Positions 10,601 through 15,850 of a stretch of 64,000 nucleotides of DNA are shown piece by piece. Source of the DNA: Symbiodinium natans. Taxonomy: Eukaryota > Sar > Dinophyceae > Suessiales > Symbiodiniaceae. The stretch is from positions 652,563 to 716,562 of the forward strand of contig CAJNDS010000890.1 in the NCBI GenBank assembly GCA_905221605.1. The letters are read 5' to 3'. Positions within the stretch are counted from its first letter, which is position 1. The number at the start of each line of letters is the position of its first letter. Position numbers and translations under genes: made by a program. Below the pieces are notes generated by a model. It saw nothing but the letters and a program-made list of their open reading frames with translations. It was not told the DNA's origin and ran no database searches.

Positions 10601-10911
10601 TGACCACTTGTACCATGCCCAGAGTCCATGCTATCTCCAGAAACCATTGCTCCATCCACACTTCCAGCCACACCAGTGCCGCCAGCTTCCAGCGCACCAT
10701 CCGGCCTTACGGCCTCCGGTTGGGCTCCATGAGCCTCTCCACCATCCAAAGCTGGTCTTACGACCCCCGGTTGGCCCCTCTCGGGCCCCGCAGCTGTTGT
10801 TGTCATTCTCGGCGAAGTAGGGCGAGCACCACTTGGGCTCATAACCTCCTGGTTGGAGGTCCCAGGAGGCATGGAATCTGCAGGGTTGGCCATGGCATGT
10901 AGAGCTCTCAC
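1651..10911 (-). CDS. Copia-type Gag-Pol polyprotein with extra domains
   Basis: 3086 residues encode the retrotransposon capsid and replication enzymes. Order: low-complexity G/P/Q-rich N terminus with a charged helix at about 283-335 and tandem repeats at 370-490; Gag-like helical region about 605-825; CCCH finger (C866, C876, C882, H886) and CCHC knuckle (C898-X2-C901-X4-H906-X4-C911); aspartic protease LLDSGA (D1039); methyltransferase-like segment about 1240-1470; integrase with H1533, H1538, C1545, C1548 and D1572, D1710, E1746 (35 residues between the last two); dioxygenase-like segment about 1935-2090; reverse transcriptase with D2400 and YVDD 2503-2506; RNase H with D2689, E2728, D2762, D2811; hydrophobic tail; C-terminal CxxC. 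The frame is open from inside the 5' LTR. The first ATG (10911) is in the LTR, and another ATG (10842, codon 24) is inside the primer-binding site, so the true start is uncertain. Confidence 0.95.
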   Translation of the reverse strand: MRALHAMANPADSMPPGTSNQEVMSPSGARPTSPRMTTTAAGPERGQPGVVRPALDGGEAHGAQPEAVRPDGALEAGGTGVAGSVDGAMVSGDSMDSGHGTSGQVARVQALALASGAVVAGGMQAVVASTSMTREVEPAGEAGDMGMLRDGLNSGGHQQPGGFSWNAQGSQMGREAQPRGAMPTWVSRLGAFFQAMGQSQQVTPPEWMPSPFPSPMTRPSRSQRALESPMSHGERDEASRTPLFDDEQRQQMRAMEQRAPLLYGATGVGPRPMDGGGSSGGSTYEAVKEEVRQQLQGQLQGMMRELEESRREASSLREEMGRMQLERERMGEGQWPHAARSRPGQGWGQHLWNGLVGALPGPSGQLGPRGNPGALHPVQQGAFPESQGNPGPLPPVQQGAFPESQGNPGPLPPVQQGASTESRGNPGPLPGGSLDGLRPVQQGASTESRGNPGPLPGGSLDGLRPVQQGASTESRGNPGPLPGRFLNGQSDAAGGRFGFMPSGQSDAAGGQEQPLVYPRGPPQVLGGHLSQSGGAVQARQPPAGASAEAPPGSGGERQQPSIGPGGDPMSRLLEGLERVITKSQRTEDVHKPVGDIPMLPALSDSASVDFGDWLHCLEHAMGDLSTSSAEWWQEVKDCAKAYYDSYQKADHFNRLNLAPLASPVLQEARWQRVDRRAATLLLASTPEDIRRELVASRVRSSLEILSRLMVLYRPGSVMEKSSLLRHLESPPATSTAAEAVDGLRLWWRYFQRAKDLGVVIPDPSVLLRGIDVLVKKPLLDHHEVAFRMNLVRYQLKVDFVPVEDNVKAVHKALLAEFEQLASRKPKGVPGNNSPSTTPNSPQARLKGLTGGAANNQPKGESSQKPCKFFGVTDGGCRRGKACRFVHSWPDRDAKRERCWNCGGKGHQSKACPTRPAEGTTTTATASTPTTPMAAQVQAKPMQPETQRTIKADDVATVISEASTMTSSPMATRTTLDDPIPGTPMDMQQMLENAQRMVKSLMEHSATMKVMRITSAESEEVRRAQALGMLPAVSKMGLLDSGATHALRPGTVEEKKKAAKVEVALAGDTKIELPQSDKGTILGDNQAQPIVPLGTLVRQLGYEFVWNARGCRLRHPSRPEVQVYTRSSCPEVRECDALRLIAKLEGTKADEALRTMQELETSIKVARSHEGRNWADFLKDYVVTGDPSDGLRAVLSAEFMSDVPFEDKIRIFEKVPQSNEEAWKLMKSLPLNRARRRSLWASRRWIVHLFSGKGESSDPIKTLTGCRVQGPRGETREASMAEVLEIDLTQSKSWDIATNGGIFALLLWAASQGKIHAIVGGPPCRTFSLLRHRELQGRNNAPRPVRSAQHLWGLPGQLTRDEEALVRGDNNLILRMVWLWLVAEAGLDMCYPRRDRGPAVAFGMKHPDDPREFLQPGAVSNEIMEKCASFWRTKLVEHMKNNGMHMYRFDQGALGHPQKKPTGLLTTMELDEISGLKDTRREWPEPENSKDMASWAPGLREALAKGIRRWAWRGEISVAMNTFTPKQLEEWRRHVEAGHWPFRRDCSVCLSAAGTGRPARRVLHRDAYVLSLDIGGAFAEKGIDERNDNGRASKYKFVLAATYVFPKAFDVISKDMPIPDDIDEYLGQEEVEEEGPEPEAAEEEVERKEDKDHEEEWKRLVGDLNKPQEFQVLRFAIPLAKHKGADILAAVQDLYIYLRANGFPLARIHSDRAREFRTKQLRKWCRERDIYQTYTEGLAPTQNAMAENQVKWLKARARVLLTASGLNKKYWPCAMKHACAAHNNRQLGKTMTPIQFGSQVMVKTKKDVGPFDPRWEEAVYLGPADDVREGHVLELADGTWHRTLHMRVVREDEVPSGGDEPWVADRVDPGRRVRGKRRLEDPDGPGVRVLQEGQEDGDEEIAEQRAHDKLEYNKYEDEDALEIVRALQLTSGPKRRGTQGFDWCGSWSTGAYVHGGVWGVQTNTTKFPKVTRFLTTFLRNKMKEPMPFGTIVVNVNQELLPHRDLHNEREFANSVYGMGDFSGGEVWEQTYLEENTALDVYRATPKGLVRGRTLDVKGKIQALWAHRWHATMPWTGTRVTVVGYVPRKFKNVGSENYNLLLDMGFMVPVGADEEEEDDVQEPQQKVLQGNDIEKGGGWNESVHVPGGHVELGVHWTMKFVREGDGGEGELRATPTFPVQDHVRERVQERLLWARELLEEEREIWERQERQTGIVDEHVKTVIDNLEETVAYMELYLMQDNQAHVDEVRLKMLRVNKVSVEEAVTQNVEQLLQGLEGPLEVVHNVSLQEVREHLTDWVPSMKKEVATLETSGTLRPIPLSQAKRQSEAGELILVPGKTVFTVKPPEDVHQSKYKRKTRFVICGNFVKDGDTTELYTANAKAESVRCSLATAASRNWEAAGTDINSAFTLTPMTESATQYAVTAPKILVEAGVVRPGTAYKVDRVLYGLREAPRLWGIFRDRRIRNARLTVDGRDMKFTQLETDESVWRLHPVDDPQETIAMMVVYVDDVLFLGKRAHIEEMYSWLVNGTEEEGAGWKCSPLELVGKDPVRYLGMEIRSKMKDGGIAYHVCQGGYIGDLLREHGVETWTPSLVPATREAMPQVPEPEDGAEEAEPDPSAVHAAQKLAGELLWLSMRTRPDVSFAVAHVCSAATRCPEAALKLGRMVLRYLRDTVDLGLTYDGTGPTVLAYSDASYAPGGGRSFGCAATMLHGGFVAWRMARQPVISLSVAEAELYEVINAYQQAMSIKEWIKEIHPKVDVTMLIDNLAALGLASSSPGSWKTRHLRIRARFLRQETASGRLELKHSPGEVQAADMGTKAVPAPRLRDLRVLWKMMTVGEFLEGPKEVILNGVKVPESEVRFNQMRIMMMLVVCALVKGTQGAELPQEPKKDPLPYDAGIEFYGLMVLCGVAMIGIWEVMKWCLGRCCGSDEATVRRARRLLRIRDQTTRALQEELMGSRAEEVQSSPPVSQGSPVAMSSSSSATAPTTRLVENVEPARTTTAVAEETQVGQVPDPPRTRQSPEYDFELFTGVFYKSERGEKVHLFHCRGMREVRSRVTEYQVCSFCLERYPLYYRRPFNDALLRRHDGH
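1717..1800 (-). other. C-terminal zinc-ribbon-like motif of the polyprotein
   Basis: Residues about 3038-3065 contain H3040, H3043, C3044 and C3060-X2-C3063, spaced like a small metal-binding ribbon, just before the stop. The family is not recognised. It follows the membrane-like tail, so it may be a separate C-terminal module. Confidence 0.4.
2137..2340 (-). other. Hydrophobic (possibly membrane) tail after RNase H
   Basis: Residues about 2858-2925 hold two hydrophobic stretches, MMMLVVCALV at 2864-2873 and FYGLMVLCGVAMIGIW at 2898-2913, followed by CLGRCC and a basic run. Ordinary copia polyproteins end at RNase H, so this is an addition. It resembles a signal or anchor segment, but there is no other evidence of an envelope protein. 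Confidence 0.5.
2467..3054 (-). other. RNase H domain of the polyprotein
   Basis: Copia-type RNase H at residues about 2620-2815, with all four acidic catalytic positions visible: AYSDASY (D2689), VAEAELYE (E2728), LIDNLAA (D2762) and AADMGTKA (D2811). It removes the RNA strand during reverse transcription. No breaks. Confidence 0.9.
3172..4044 (-). other. Reverse transcriptase domain of the polyprotein
   Basis: RVT_2-type (copia) reverse transcriptase at residues about 2290-2580. GTDINSAFTLTPM carries the first catalytic Asp (D2400), YGLREAPRLW is the copia-specific block, and YVDD (2503-2506) gives the catalytic pair. All key residues are intact. Confidence 0.93.
4642..5109 (-). other. 2OG-Fe(II) dioxygenase-like segment in the polyprotein
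   Basis: Between integrase and reverse transcriptase, residues about 1935-2090 contain LLPHRDLHNE (H2001, D2003), GDFSGGEVW, then WAHRWHATMPWTGTRVTVVGY (split here: WAHRWHATMPW with H2068, TGTRVTVVGY with R2077). An HxD...H...R pattern with these spacings is the iron and 2-oxoglutarate binding signature of the double-stranded beta-helix dioxygenases. This is inference from motif only. Substrate and activity are unknown, and a structural role or lost activity is possible. Confidence 0.55.
5362..6330 (-). other. Integrase domain of the polyprotein
   Basis: Residues about 1528-1850. The zinc-binding part reads HVEAGH...CSVC, with only six residues between the second His and first Cys, shorter than the usual 20-30. 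The core has D1572 (LDIGGAF), D1710 (IHSDRAREF) and E1746 (QNAMAENQ), i.e. DD35E. An acidic insertion at about 1612-1657 lengthens the D-D spacing to 137 residues. Confidence 0.88.
6502..7194 (-). other. C5 cytosine-methyltransferase-like segment in the polyprotein
   Basis: Between protease and integrase, residues about 1240-1470 contain IVHLFSGKG (1245-1253, resembling the AdoMet-binding motif I), LEIDL (1283-1287, an acidic residue at the end of a strand) and VGGPPCRTFS (1318-1327, resembling motif IV with the catalytic Cys at 1323). The usual ENV motif is not evident; KHPDDP at 1404-1409 is where one would look. Cytosine methyltransferases captured by LTR retrotransposons have been described in dinoflagellates. 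Here the similarity is partial and activity is doubtful. Confidence 0.5.
8179..8316 (-). other. CCCH plus CCHC zinc fingers of Gag
   Basis: C866-X9-C876-X5-C882-X3-H886 is a CCCH-type finger. C898-X2-C901-X4-H906-X4-C911 (CWNCGGKGHQSKAC) is a classical retroviral zinc knuckle. The knuckle is standard for nucleic-acid binding by nucleocapsid; the extra CCCH finger is unusual for plant or animal copia elements. Confidence 0.85.
9442..9804 (-). repeat. In-frame tandem repeats in the polyprotein N terminus
   Basis: Two nested repeat units, about 60 and 78 bp, encode variants of VQQGA..ES.GNPGPLP with or without GGSLDGLRP. The 78-bp copies are nearly identical to each other, implying recent unequal exchange or slippage. 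All unit lengths are multiples of three, so the frame is kept. Confidence 0.9.
10835..10846 (-). promoter_or_regulatory. Primer-binding site (half-tRNA type, initiator Met)
   Basis: In element sense the bases following the 5' LTR read GGTTATGAGCCC. This is exactly complementary to GGGCUCAUAACC, the anticodon stem-loop region of eukaryotic initiator tRNA-Met, not to a tRNA 3' end. Copia of Drosophila and yeast Ty5 are primed this way, by a cleaved half tRNA. The site abuts the LTR with no gap and contains an ATG in frame with the polyprotein. Confidence 0.8.
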
Positions 10912-11112
10912 TCTCGAATTTCCTTTTCCACAACAGCAACGACACGAAATCCTTGGTCTTACTCGTTCAGGTGCTATACCTGCGATGCCTTGTGCATGTA
11001 AAAACTGCGTGCGCCCTCACCGGGCCATGTGTTGTTTGCCCTTCACCGGGCTTGGGCCGCTTCACAGCGACATGCATGACCTTCTTCTCGGAAAAACGTG
11101 AGCACACCAGCA
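10847..11112 (-). repeat. 5' LTR of the copia element
   Basis: Identical to 1333-1598. Transcription should begin in this LTR and run toward lower coordinates. The sense strand has CACGTTTTTCC near its start. Dinoflagellates are reported to use TTTT rather than TATA boxes, so this is a possible but unproven core promoter. The polyprotein frame is already open in the last 65 bp. Confidence 0.95.
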
Positions 11113-11118
11113 GTTTAG
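11113..11118. other. Target-site duplication, right copy (GTTTAG)
   Basis: Matches 1327-1332 and is followed directly by GGTTTAGGG repeats, so the pre-insertion site was a plain TTTAGGG array. Confidence 0.8.
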
Positions 11119-11640
11119 GGTTTAGGGTTTAGGGTTTAGGGTTTAGGGTTTAGGGTTTAGGGTTTAGGGTTTAGGGTTTAGGGTTTAGGGTTTAGGGTGT
11201 AGGGTTCAGGGTTTAGGGTTCAGGGTTCAGAGTTTAGGGTTTGGGATTCAGGGCCCCGGTTTAGGGCCCAATTCAGCAGAACAGGTGACGTGGCTAGCTT
11301 TGGGTCCTTGAACAACCATGCTTTGTTGGCATGCTTTTTCTCGTCTCCCACACTAAACCTGGAAGCGGTGCCTTCTTAGGGTCCTCGGCCCTTTAGTTAT
11401 AGGGTTGCTAAGGGAGGAGGGCTCAAGAGAGGTAGGTAGCTTGGCAACCTTAGGGAAGCCTAGTAGGGAGCATTAGGGAACCGGGAAGGAGATGGGGTCG
11501 GGGGTTGGGGGGCGGGAGAAGCTTAGGAAAGGATTTCGGGTTTAGGGTTCAGTGTTTAAAGCTTCGGGCTTGAGATGATCTGGGTTTAGGGTAGTTAAGG
11601 TTTAGGGTTTAGGGTTTAGGGTAGGGTGGTGGTTCTGTAC
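11113..11640. repeat. TTTAGGG array and degenerate flank right of the copia element
   Basis: About 11 perfect TTTAGGG units (11113-11190) decay into variants up to about 11260. From 11260 to 11590 there is non-repetitive DNA with no convincing frame, then a short TTTAGGG array at 11595-11630. This array and the one at 1306-1332 are the two halves of the array split by the copia element. Confidence 0.85.
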
Positions 11641-11772
11641 CTGCCGTAGACGCGCTCGTTTAGGCAGCCCAGCTATGCTAGCTATGCCCGATGCTGGTCT
11701 GGACAGTACGGAACTCTTCTCTCCGCAACAGAGGGCAATGACACCTGCTGCCTGGCCATTGAAACTTTCTTT
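11641..11772 (-). CDS. Candidate internal exon, 44 codons, unknown protein
   Basis: On the minus strand TTTGGGCAG precedes and GTACAG follows a 132-bp block that is open in phase 0 for exactly 44 codons, including GVIALCCGEKSSVLSRPA. AG and GT sit at its ends. The family is not recognised. It lies between a TTTAGGG array (left) and a CCCTAAA array (right), the reverse of most other exon islands. Confidence 0.45.
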
Positions 11773-11789
11773 CTGCCCAAACCCCGACA

Positions 11790-11950
11790 TCCCAAACCCC
11801 TAAACCCCGACACCCAAACCCCCTAAATCCCGAAAGCCTCTGCAACCCAAGACCCTATAAACCCTAAACCCTAAACCCTAAACCCCAAACCCTAAACCCC
11901 AAACCCTAAACCCTATAAACCTTAAACCCTAAACCCTAAATCCCGAAAGC
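11790..11950. repeat. CCCTAAA-type array
   Basis: CCCTAAA units with CCCCAAA and CCCTATAAA variants. It directly borders the exon-like island that follows. Confidence 0.9.
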
Positions 11951-12054
11951 CTCTGAAAGGCCCGCCATCCCACAGGGGCCTGCATGCCCCAGCGCCAAAG
12001 GGCCTCGGCCCAGTCAAGGCCCTCCGCTTGCCGCGAGCTGAGGCAAACCTCAGG
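11951..12054 (-). CDS. Candidate exon with LRFAS motif (DUF4116-like, degenerate)
   Basis: Minus-strand island bounded by CAG on the acceptor side and GC (GCTTTCGGG) on the donor side. One frame gives LRFASARGKRRAL, similar to the LRFAS core of the DUF4116-like exons at 51.5 and 49.5 kb. A second frame is also fully open (GLDWAEALWRWGMQAPVG), so the true frame is unclear. GC donors are known in dinoflagellates. Confidence 0.4.
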
Positions 12055-12183
12055 CTGCCGAGGCGGTTTGGGGTTTAGGGTTTAGGGTTTAGGGTTTAGG
12101 GTTGAGGGTATAGGGTTTAGGGTTTAGGGTTTAGGATTAAGGTTTAATTAGGGTTTCGGGTTTAGGGTTTGGGGTTTAGGGTG

Positions 12184-12447
12184 TATCTTGACTTTGGCGT
12201 TGATTCGCTTTGCCTGTGGAGGCTCTTCCTGGTCATCGCTCGTCCTTGGCTTGGGAGGCAGCACCCCCTGCTCGGGGTCGTAGGCAAAATCGCATGCTGG
12301 AAACCGAACGCATCGGTGCCAGCGCTTGATAAAGCCTGTGTTTTTCATGCGCGCTTCCCACCTTGCGGTTTGGCATCCGCATGTCGGACAAAGATGGAAT
12401 TCCCCCGCATGAGAAAGGTCCAAATGCCCGGATGCGGCAGGGACAGT
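12184..12447 (-). CDS. Topoisomerase-type zinc-ribbon exon fragment
   Basis: An open minus frame of about 85 codons reads LCPTCGCQTARWEARMKN, then CVRFPACDFAY. CPxCG, about 20 residues, then CxxxPxC matches the four-cysteine zinc finger at the C terminus of type IA topoisomerases (zf-C4_Topoisom-like). The rest of the polypeptide is charged and proline-rich, then runs into repeat-encoded residues. Flanks are TTTAGGG (left) and CCCTAAA (right). It could be an exon, an isolated gene scrap, or part of another zinc-ribbon protein. Confidence 0.5.
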
Positions 12448-12619
12448 GTAAACCCTAAACCCTAAACCCTAAAACCCTAAAACCCTAAAACCCTAAAACC
12501 CTAAAACCCTAAAACCCTAAAACCCTAAACCCTAAACCCTAAACCCAAAACCCTAAACCCTAAACCCTAAACCCTAAACCCAAACCCTACACCCTAAACC
12601 CTAACCCTAAACCCGAAGC
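12448..12619. repeat. CCCTAAA / CCCTAAAA array
   Basis: CCCTAAA with a central run of 8-bp CCCTAAAA units (about 12465-12530), then heptamers again. Runs of a single length variant inside a heptamer array indicate local tandem amplification after the array arose. Confidence 0.9.
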
Positions 12620-13225
12620 CGTGAGCTCCAAAGATCCGTGGACGCCGAAGGGAACGAGGACATGGGAGTCCAAGCCCGAAAGACGTGGGTTTAGGGTTTA
12701 GGGTTTAGGGTTTAGGGTTTAGGGTTTAGGGTTTAGGGTTTAGGGTTTAGGGTTTAGGGTTTAGGGTTTAGGGACTTCGTGGTCATGCCTCCGATCTTTG
12801 CCCCAAAGCCCTCCCCATTCTCCCTTCCCCCGAATCCAAACGGGTATCCCTAAACCCTAAACCCTAAACCCTAAAACCTAAACCCTAAACCCTAAACCCT
12901 AAACCCTAAATGGGTATTTCTCACAACGCGGCTTCCTCTCATACGGATTCGAGGGTACCCACCCTGCTTTGGGGAGATTCCTACCAGCCCAGACCCTTCC
13001 TTTGCAAATGCTTCCAACAGATTGGGGTTTAGGGCTCACCTAGACCCTAAACCCTAAACCCTAAATCCCAAACCCTGAACCCTGAACCCTAAACCCTGAT
13101 CCCTGAACCCTGAACCCTGAATCTGAACCCTAAACCCTAAACCCTAAACCCTAAACCCTAAACCCTAAACCCTAAACCCTAAACCCTAAACCCTAAACCC
13201 TAAACCCTAAACCCTAAACCCTAAC
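12620..13225. repeat. Telomere-like arrays with three short islands
   Basis: Arrays at 12688-12772 (TTTAGGG), 12850-12910 and 13045-13225 (CCCTAAA). Islands at about 12620-12688, 12773-12850 and 12910-13020 are open in several frames but too short to assign. The first has the usual CCCTAAA-left, TTTAGGG-right layout of exon islands. Confidence 0.7.
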
Positions 13226-13307
13226 TCCGCGGGGAGGCATGGAGGATGCCGTTGACGAGCACTTCGTCACGCATGTAAACATCCCGGCCGTGGGAATCCC
13301 AGGCCTC
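13226..13307 (-). CDS. Candidate exon, unknown protein
   Basis: Minus-strand frame RDVYMRDEVLVNGILHAS with almost every codon ending in G or C. Acceptor-side GTGGAG, and GTTAGGG as a GT donor at the CCCTAAA boundary. The plus strand is also open, so strand is inferred. No family recognised. Confidence 0.4.
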
Positions 13308-13429
13308 CTCCACAGGGCATCACAGGTGCAGGGTTTGGGGTTTAGGGTTTGGGGTTTGGGGTTTGGGGTTTAGGGTTTAGGGTTTAGGGTTTAGGGTTTA
13401 GGGCCAGACCCAGGAGAAACCTAGGAATA

Positions 13430-13512
13430 AGAAAGGGTGCCCTTGTTGCTTTAACGGGCCCTTATAAGGGATCCTGAACCCTAAAAAGAGGGAGTCAGGG
13501 CCTACTCTGGGT
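13430..13512 (+). mobile_element. Family D short element, copy 1
   Basis: About 83 bp with the family consensus AAGGGTGCCCTT...GGGAAC.CTAAACCCT...AAGGGCCTACTCTGGGTCC. Six further copies occur at 27601, 36349, 41535, 43795, 59208 and 62434, all in this orientation. Confidence 0.6.
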
Positions 13513-13849
13513 CCGAACCTGAAGTCCTTCTAGTCTACCCAGTGATTAGGGCGGGGGGGGGGGCGGGGGGTGTGTGACCCCAAAGCTTAACCCAGAAAAA
13601 GGCCCCTGAACCTAAACCCTGAACCTCAAACTCAGCCCTAAACCCGAAGCCCTAAGTAACAGGCTCGCTCTGAACCCTTAATCCTAAACCCTTAAACTCA
13701 GCCCTAAACCCGAAGCCCTAAGTAACAGGCTCGCTCAGACTTCAACCCTTGTGAGCTCTAGCAGCCCCAACCAGCACGAACTTAGTTGCGGGGGGGGTGG
13801 GGGTCTCAAAGAGAGCTTTATGCCCCTGATGCGAAGCCCTAAACCTTGG

Positions 13850-13943
13850 GATGTTCCCCCTTTATACGAGCAGTCCTTAGTAGGGATTATAATAGCGGAT
13901 ACTGGAATCCCTATGAAGGACTGTTCGTAGAAGGGGGAACATG
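13850..13943. mobile_element. Family C inverted-repeat element, copy 1
   Basis: Ends GATGTTCCCCCTTTATACGA and its imperfect complement (TCGTAGAAGGGGGAACAT). Inner arms CAGTCCTTAGTAGGGATT / AATCCCTATGAAGGACTG also pair, giving a long hairpin. Related copies at 15851-15906 and 26090-26146. Confidence 0.7.
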
Positions 13944-13982
13944 TCACCTGAACCCCAAAACCGCGGAGTTAATTGAGGGTTA

Positions 13983-14083
13983 CCCTAATGGTCCATGTAC
14001 CCAAGTAGGGAATAATTGGGCCTTCAAGTACCTCCGATTTAGGGCCCGAGTACATAATAATTAGGTACATGGACCCTTAGGGT
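13983..14083. mobile_element. Family A inverted-repeat (introner-like) element
   Basis: About 100 bp with ends CCCTAATGGTCCATGTACC and GGTACATGGACCCTTAGGG. Family A recurs at least ten times here. The ends contain GTCCATGTACC and ...GGACCCTTAG, so an exact GT...AG intron could be spliced out in either orientation. Confidence 0.75.
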
Positions 14084-14292
14084 GATGCCTTAAACTATGT
14101 TGGGGGTCCTGATCCTGATCATGAAGCAAGCAGGAAAACCCTGCGCCACCTGTTTTTTTCGGGGAACGCCCCCCAAACTACGCTACACGCCTTGAAGCCT
14201 GTAATGCCTGGATTCCAGAGGTCTGGGGATTCGGTATGTGGGGCTCTCTTGGTCTCCGCCCTCTCTTTTAGGGTTTAGGGTCTTTAGGGGCT

Positions 14293-14390
14293 CCGAAGTA
14301 TCGGCCCTTCATTTGGGTCCCCCGTCTAGAACCTCTATATACACTATACAGAATAAGGGCCCATACTTACCATACTAGGGGCCCATGGTT
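14293..14390. mobile_element. Family E inverted-repeat element, copy 1
   Basis: Begins CCGAAGTATCGGCCCTTCAT and ends AATAAGGGCCCATACTTACC. The best-preserved member is at 30916-31004. Confidence 0.6.
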
Positions 14391-14452
14391 CCAACCCTAG
14401 GGTTTAGGGTTTAGGGTTTAGGGCTTAGGGTTTAGGGTTTAGGGTTTTGGGG

Positions 14453-14559
14453 GCCTGCGCGCACCGGAGAGCCACTCTTCGGCGTATTGGCACGTTGAGG
14501 ACTCCGTCCTCGGCATTCGCGCACCTGACAGACGCTGCCATACCCCCCTCAACGCAGCC
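14453..14559 (-). CDS. Weak candidate exon
   Basis: The island between TTTAGGG arrays is open on the minus strand (AASVRCANAEDGVLNVPI) after TCTGTCAG, but no GT follows at the lower end. Coding status is uncertain and the family is not recognised. Confidence 0.25.
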
Positions 14560-15273
14560 TAGGGTTTAGGGCTTAGGGTTTAGGGCTTAGGGCTTAGGGT
14601 TTAGGGCTTAGGGTTTAGGGTTTGGGGGGGGGGGGGGGCTTCAAGGGACTTCGGTTTAGAGTTGCTTTAAGGGCCTTGGGGGCTGAAATTGGGGGAACAG
14701 CGCATCTTATAGTGCGGTACAATGTGCTGTAGTAGATCGAGAATATATGGGGTGGGGCGTTGAAAACTGTGGGTTATTTCCAAAATGCAGGGATTATATG
14801 GTGTATTCTCAATAGCATCTAGACTTATGAGTTTTCATGGCTAGAGAGTCATTGGGTTTTGCGGGTTTTCTTTCTCCTGAGATCTCTGTGAATGATGGCT
14901 GCGATATTCTGGTTGGATGCTTCTGGGAACCTGTAAGAAACCCAGCTATGACAGCCCTACATCCTAAACCCTAAACTTTAAACCCTAAACCCTAAAGCTT
15001 GTAAACCCCAAACCCTAATCCTAAACCCTAAAGCCTAAAGCCTCTTGGGGGCACTGAGAACACACTGTTGAGAAACCCTGTGGGCGAGGCTGGATTAGAA
15101 AACCTGGAGAAACTCAGCCCTACGCCCTAAACACTACGCCCTAAACCTAGACCCCCTAAACCCTAAACCCTAAACCCTAAACCCTAAACCCTAAACCCTA
15201 AACCCTAAACCCTAAACCCTAAACCCTAAACCCTAAACCCTAAACGCTAAACCCTAAACCCTAAACCCTAAAC
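14560..15273. repeat. Telomere-like arrays, poly-G tract and unassigned DNA
   Basis: TTTAGGG/TTAGGGC variants at 14562-14625, a run of about 15 G near 14623-14638, unassigned AT-richer DNA at 14640-14960, scattered CCCTAAA variants, then a clean CCCTAAA array at 15148-15273. No gene recognised. Confidence 0.7.
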
Positions 15274-15355
15274 GCCGACCTCGCCAAGGCCGTGAAGTAG
15301 GAGCTGAGCACCAGGGGCGTCATGGGCAGCTGGTGCTGGTCATTGAGCTCCTCCA
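15274..15355 (-). CDS. Candidate exon, unknown protein
   Basis: Minus frame includes LPMTPLVLSSYFTALARS. The acceptor AG comes from the end of a family B element (CCTCCAAG). The donor is GTTTAGGG at the CCCTAAA array. Both introns would thus be made of repeat elements. No family recognised. Confidence 0.45.
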
Positions 15356-15645
15356 CTTGGAGGTTCATGGTGCTTAGGGTTTAGGGTTTAGGGTTTCGGG
15401 TTTACTGTTTCGGGTTTCGGGTTTAGGGGTACTTATGAACCATTATTCACTGTACTTATAACCCCCTTATGCGCCCCTTAAGTGCCCGAATATGGTTATA
15501 AGTACAGTTAAAAGTACCCCTAAACCCTAAACCCTAAACCCTAAACCCTAAACCCTAAAACCCTAAACCCTAAACCCCAAAGCCATTGGCCTCAGAAGTA
15601 CAGTCATAAGTTATATCTGGTTCGTAAGTACCATGAACCTCCAAG
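15356..15645. mobile_element. Family B inverted-repeat element with telomeric arrays inside
   Basis: Outer ends CTTGGAGGTTCATGG (about 15357) and CCATGAACCTCCAAG (ends 15645) are family B termini. Between them lie a TTTAGGG-type array (15375-15427), a B-like core (15427-15520) and a CCCTAAA array (15520-15575). The arrays therefore entered, or grew within, a pre-existing element. Confidence 0.7.
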
Positions 15646-15850
15646 CAGGCCCGCGTCCGGCGATGCTGCAGAACTCTGCGCATGCATGCTACATCGGTTT
15701 AGGGTATGGGCCCTTAGAGGGTTTAGGGTTTAGGGTTTAGGGTTTAGGGTTTATAACGGTTTAGGGTTTAGGGTTTAGGGTCCAGGGTTTAGGGTTTAGG
15801 GTTCAGGGTGCTCCCCCTGACACGCACCGTCCTTGAGAGGGACTAGGATA

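Larger units (their letters stand above)
1333..11112 (-). mobile_element. Intact Ty1/copia-class LTR retrotransposon
   Basis: This 9.78-kb element has two identical 266-bp LTRs (1333-1598 and 10847-11112), a 6-bp target duplication, a primer-binding site abutting the 5' LTR, a purine-rich tract abutting the 3' LTR, and a single uninterrupted 3086-codon polyprotein frame. Integrase lies before reverse transcriptase and RNase H, which is the copia order. Identical LTRs and an unbroken frame mean a recent insertion, probably of a still competent copy. It lies in the same orientation as the candidate host exons, inside what would be an intron made of TTTAGGG repeats. Confidence 0.95.
13308..14452. 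repeat. Array plus cluster of short inverted-repeat elements
   Basis: TTTAGGG/TTTGGGG at 13330-13404, then elements of families D (13430-13512), C (13850-13943), A (13983-14083) and E (14293-14390), listed separately. G-rich runs at 13549-13566 and 13788-13800. A 60-bp stretch (CTCAGCCCTAAACCCGAAGC...) is repeated at about 13630-13672 and 13695-13737. No gene seen. Confidence 0.7.

Noticed and set aside
2065-10902. Many plus-strand open frames of 60-400 codons inside the copia element
   Set aside because: They are antisense shadows of the 3086-codon polyprotein, in GC-rich coding sequence.
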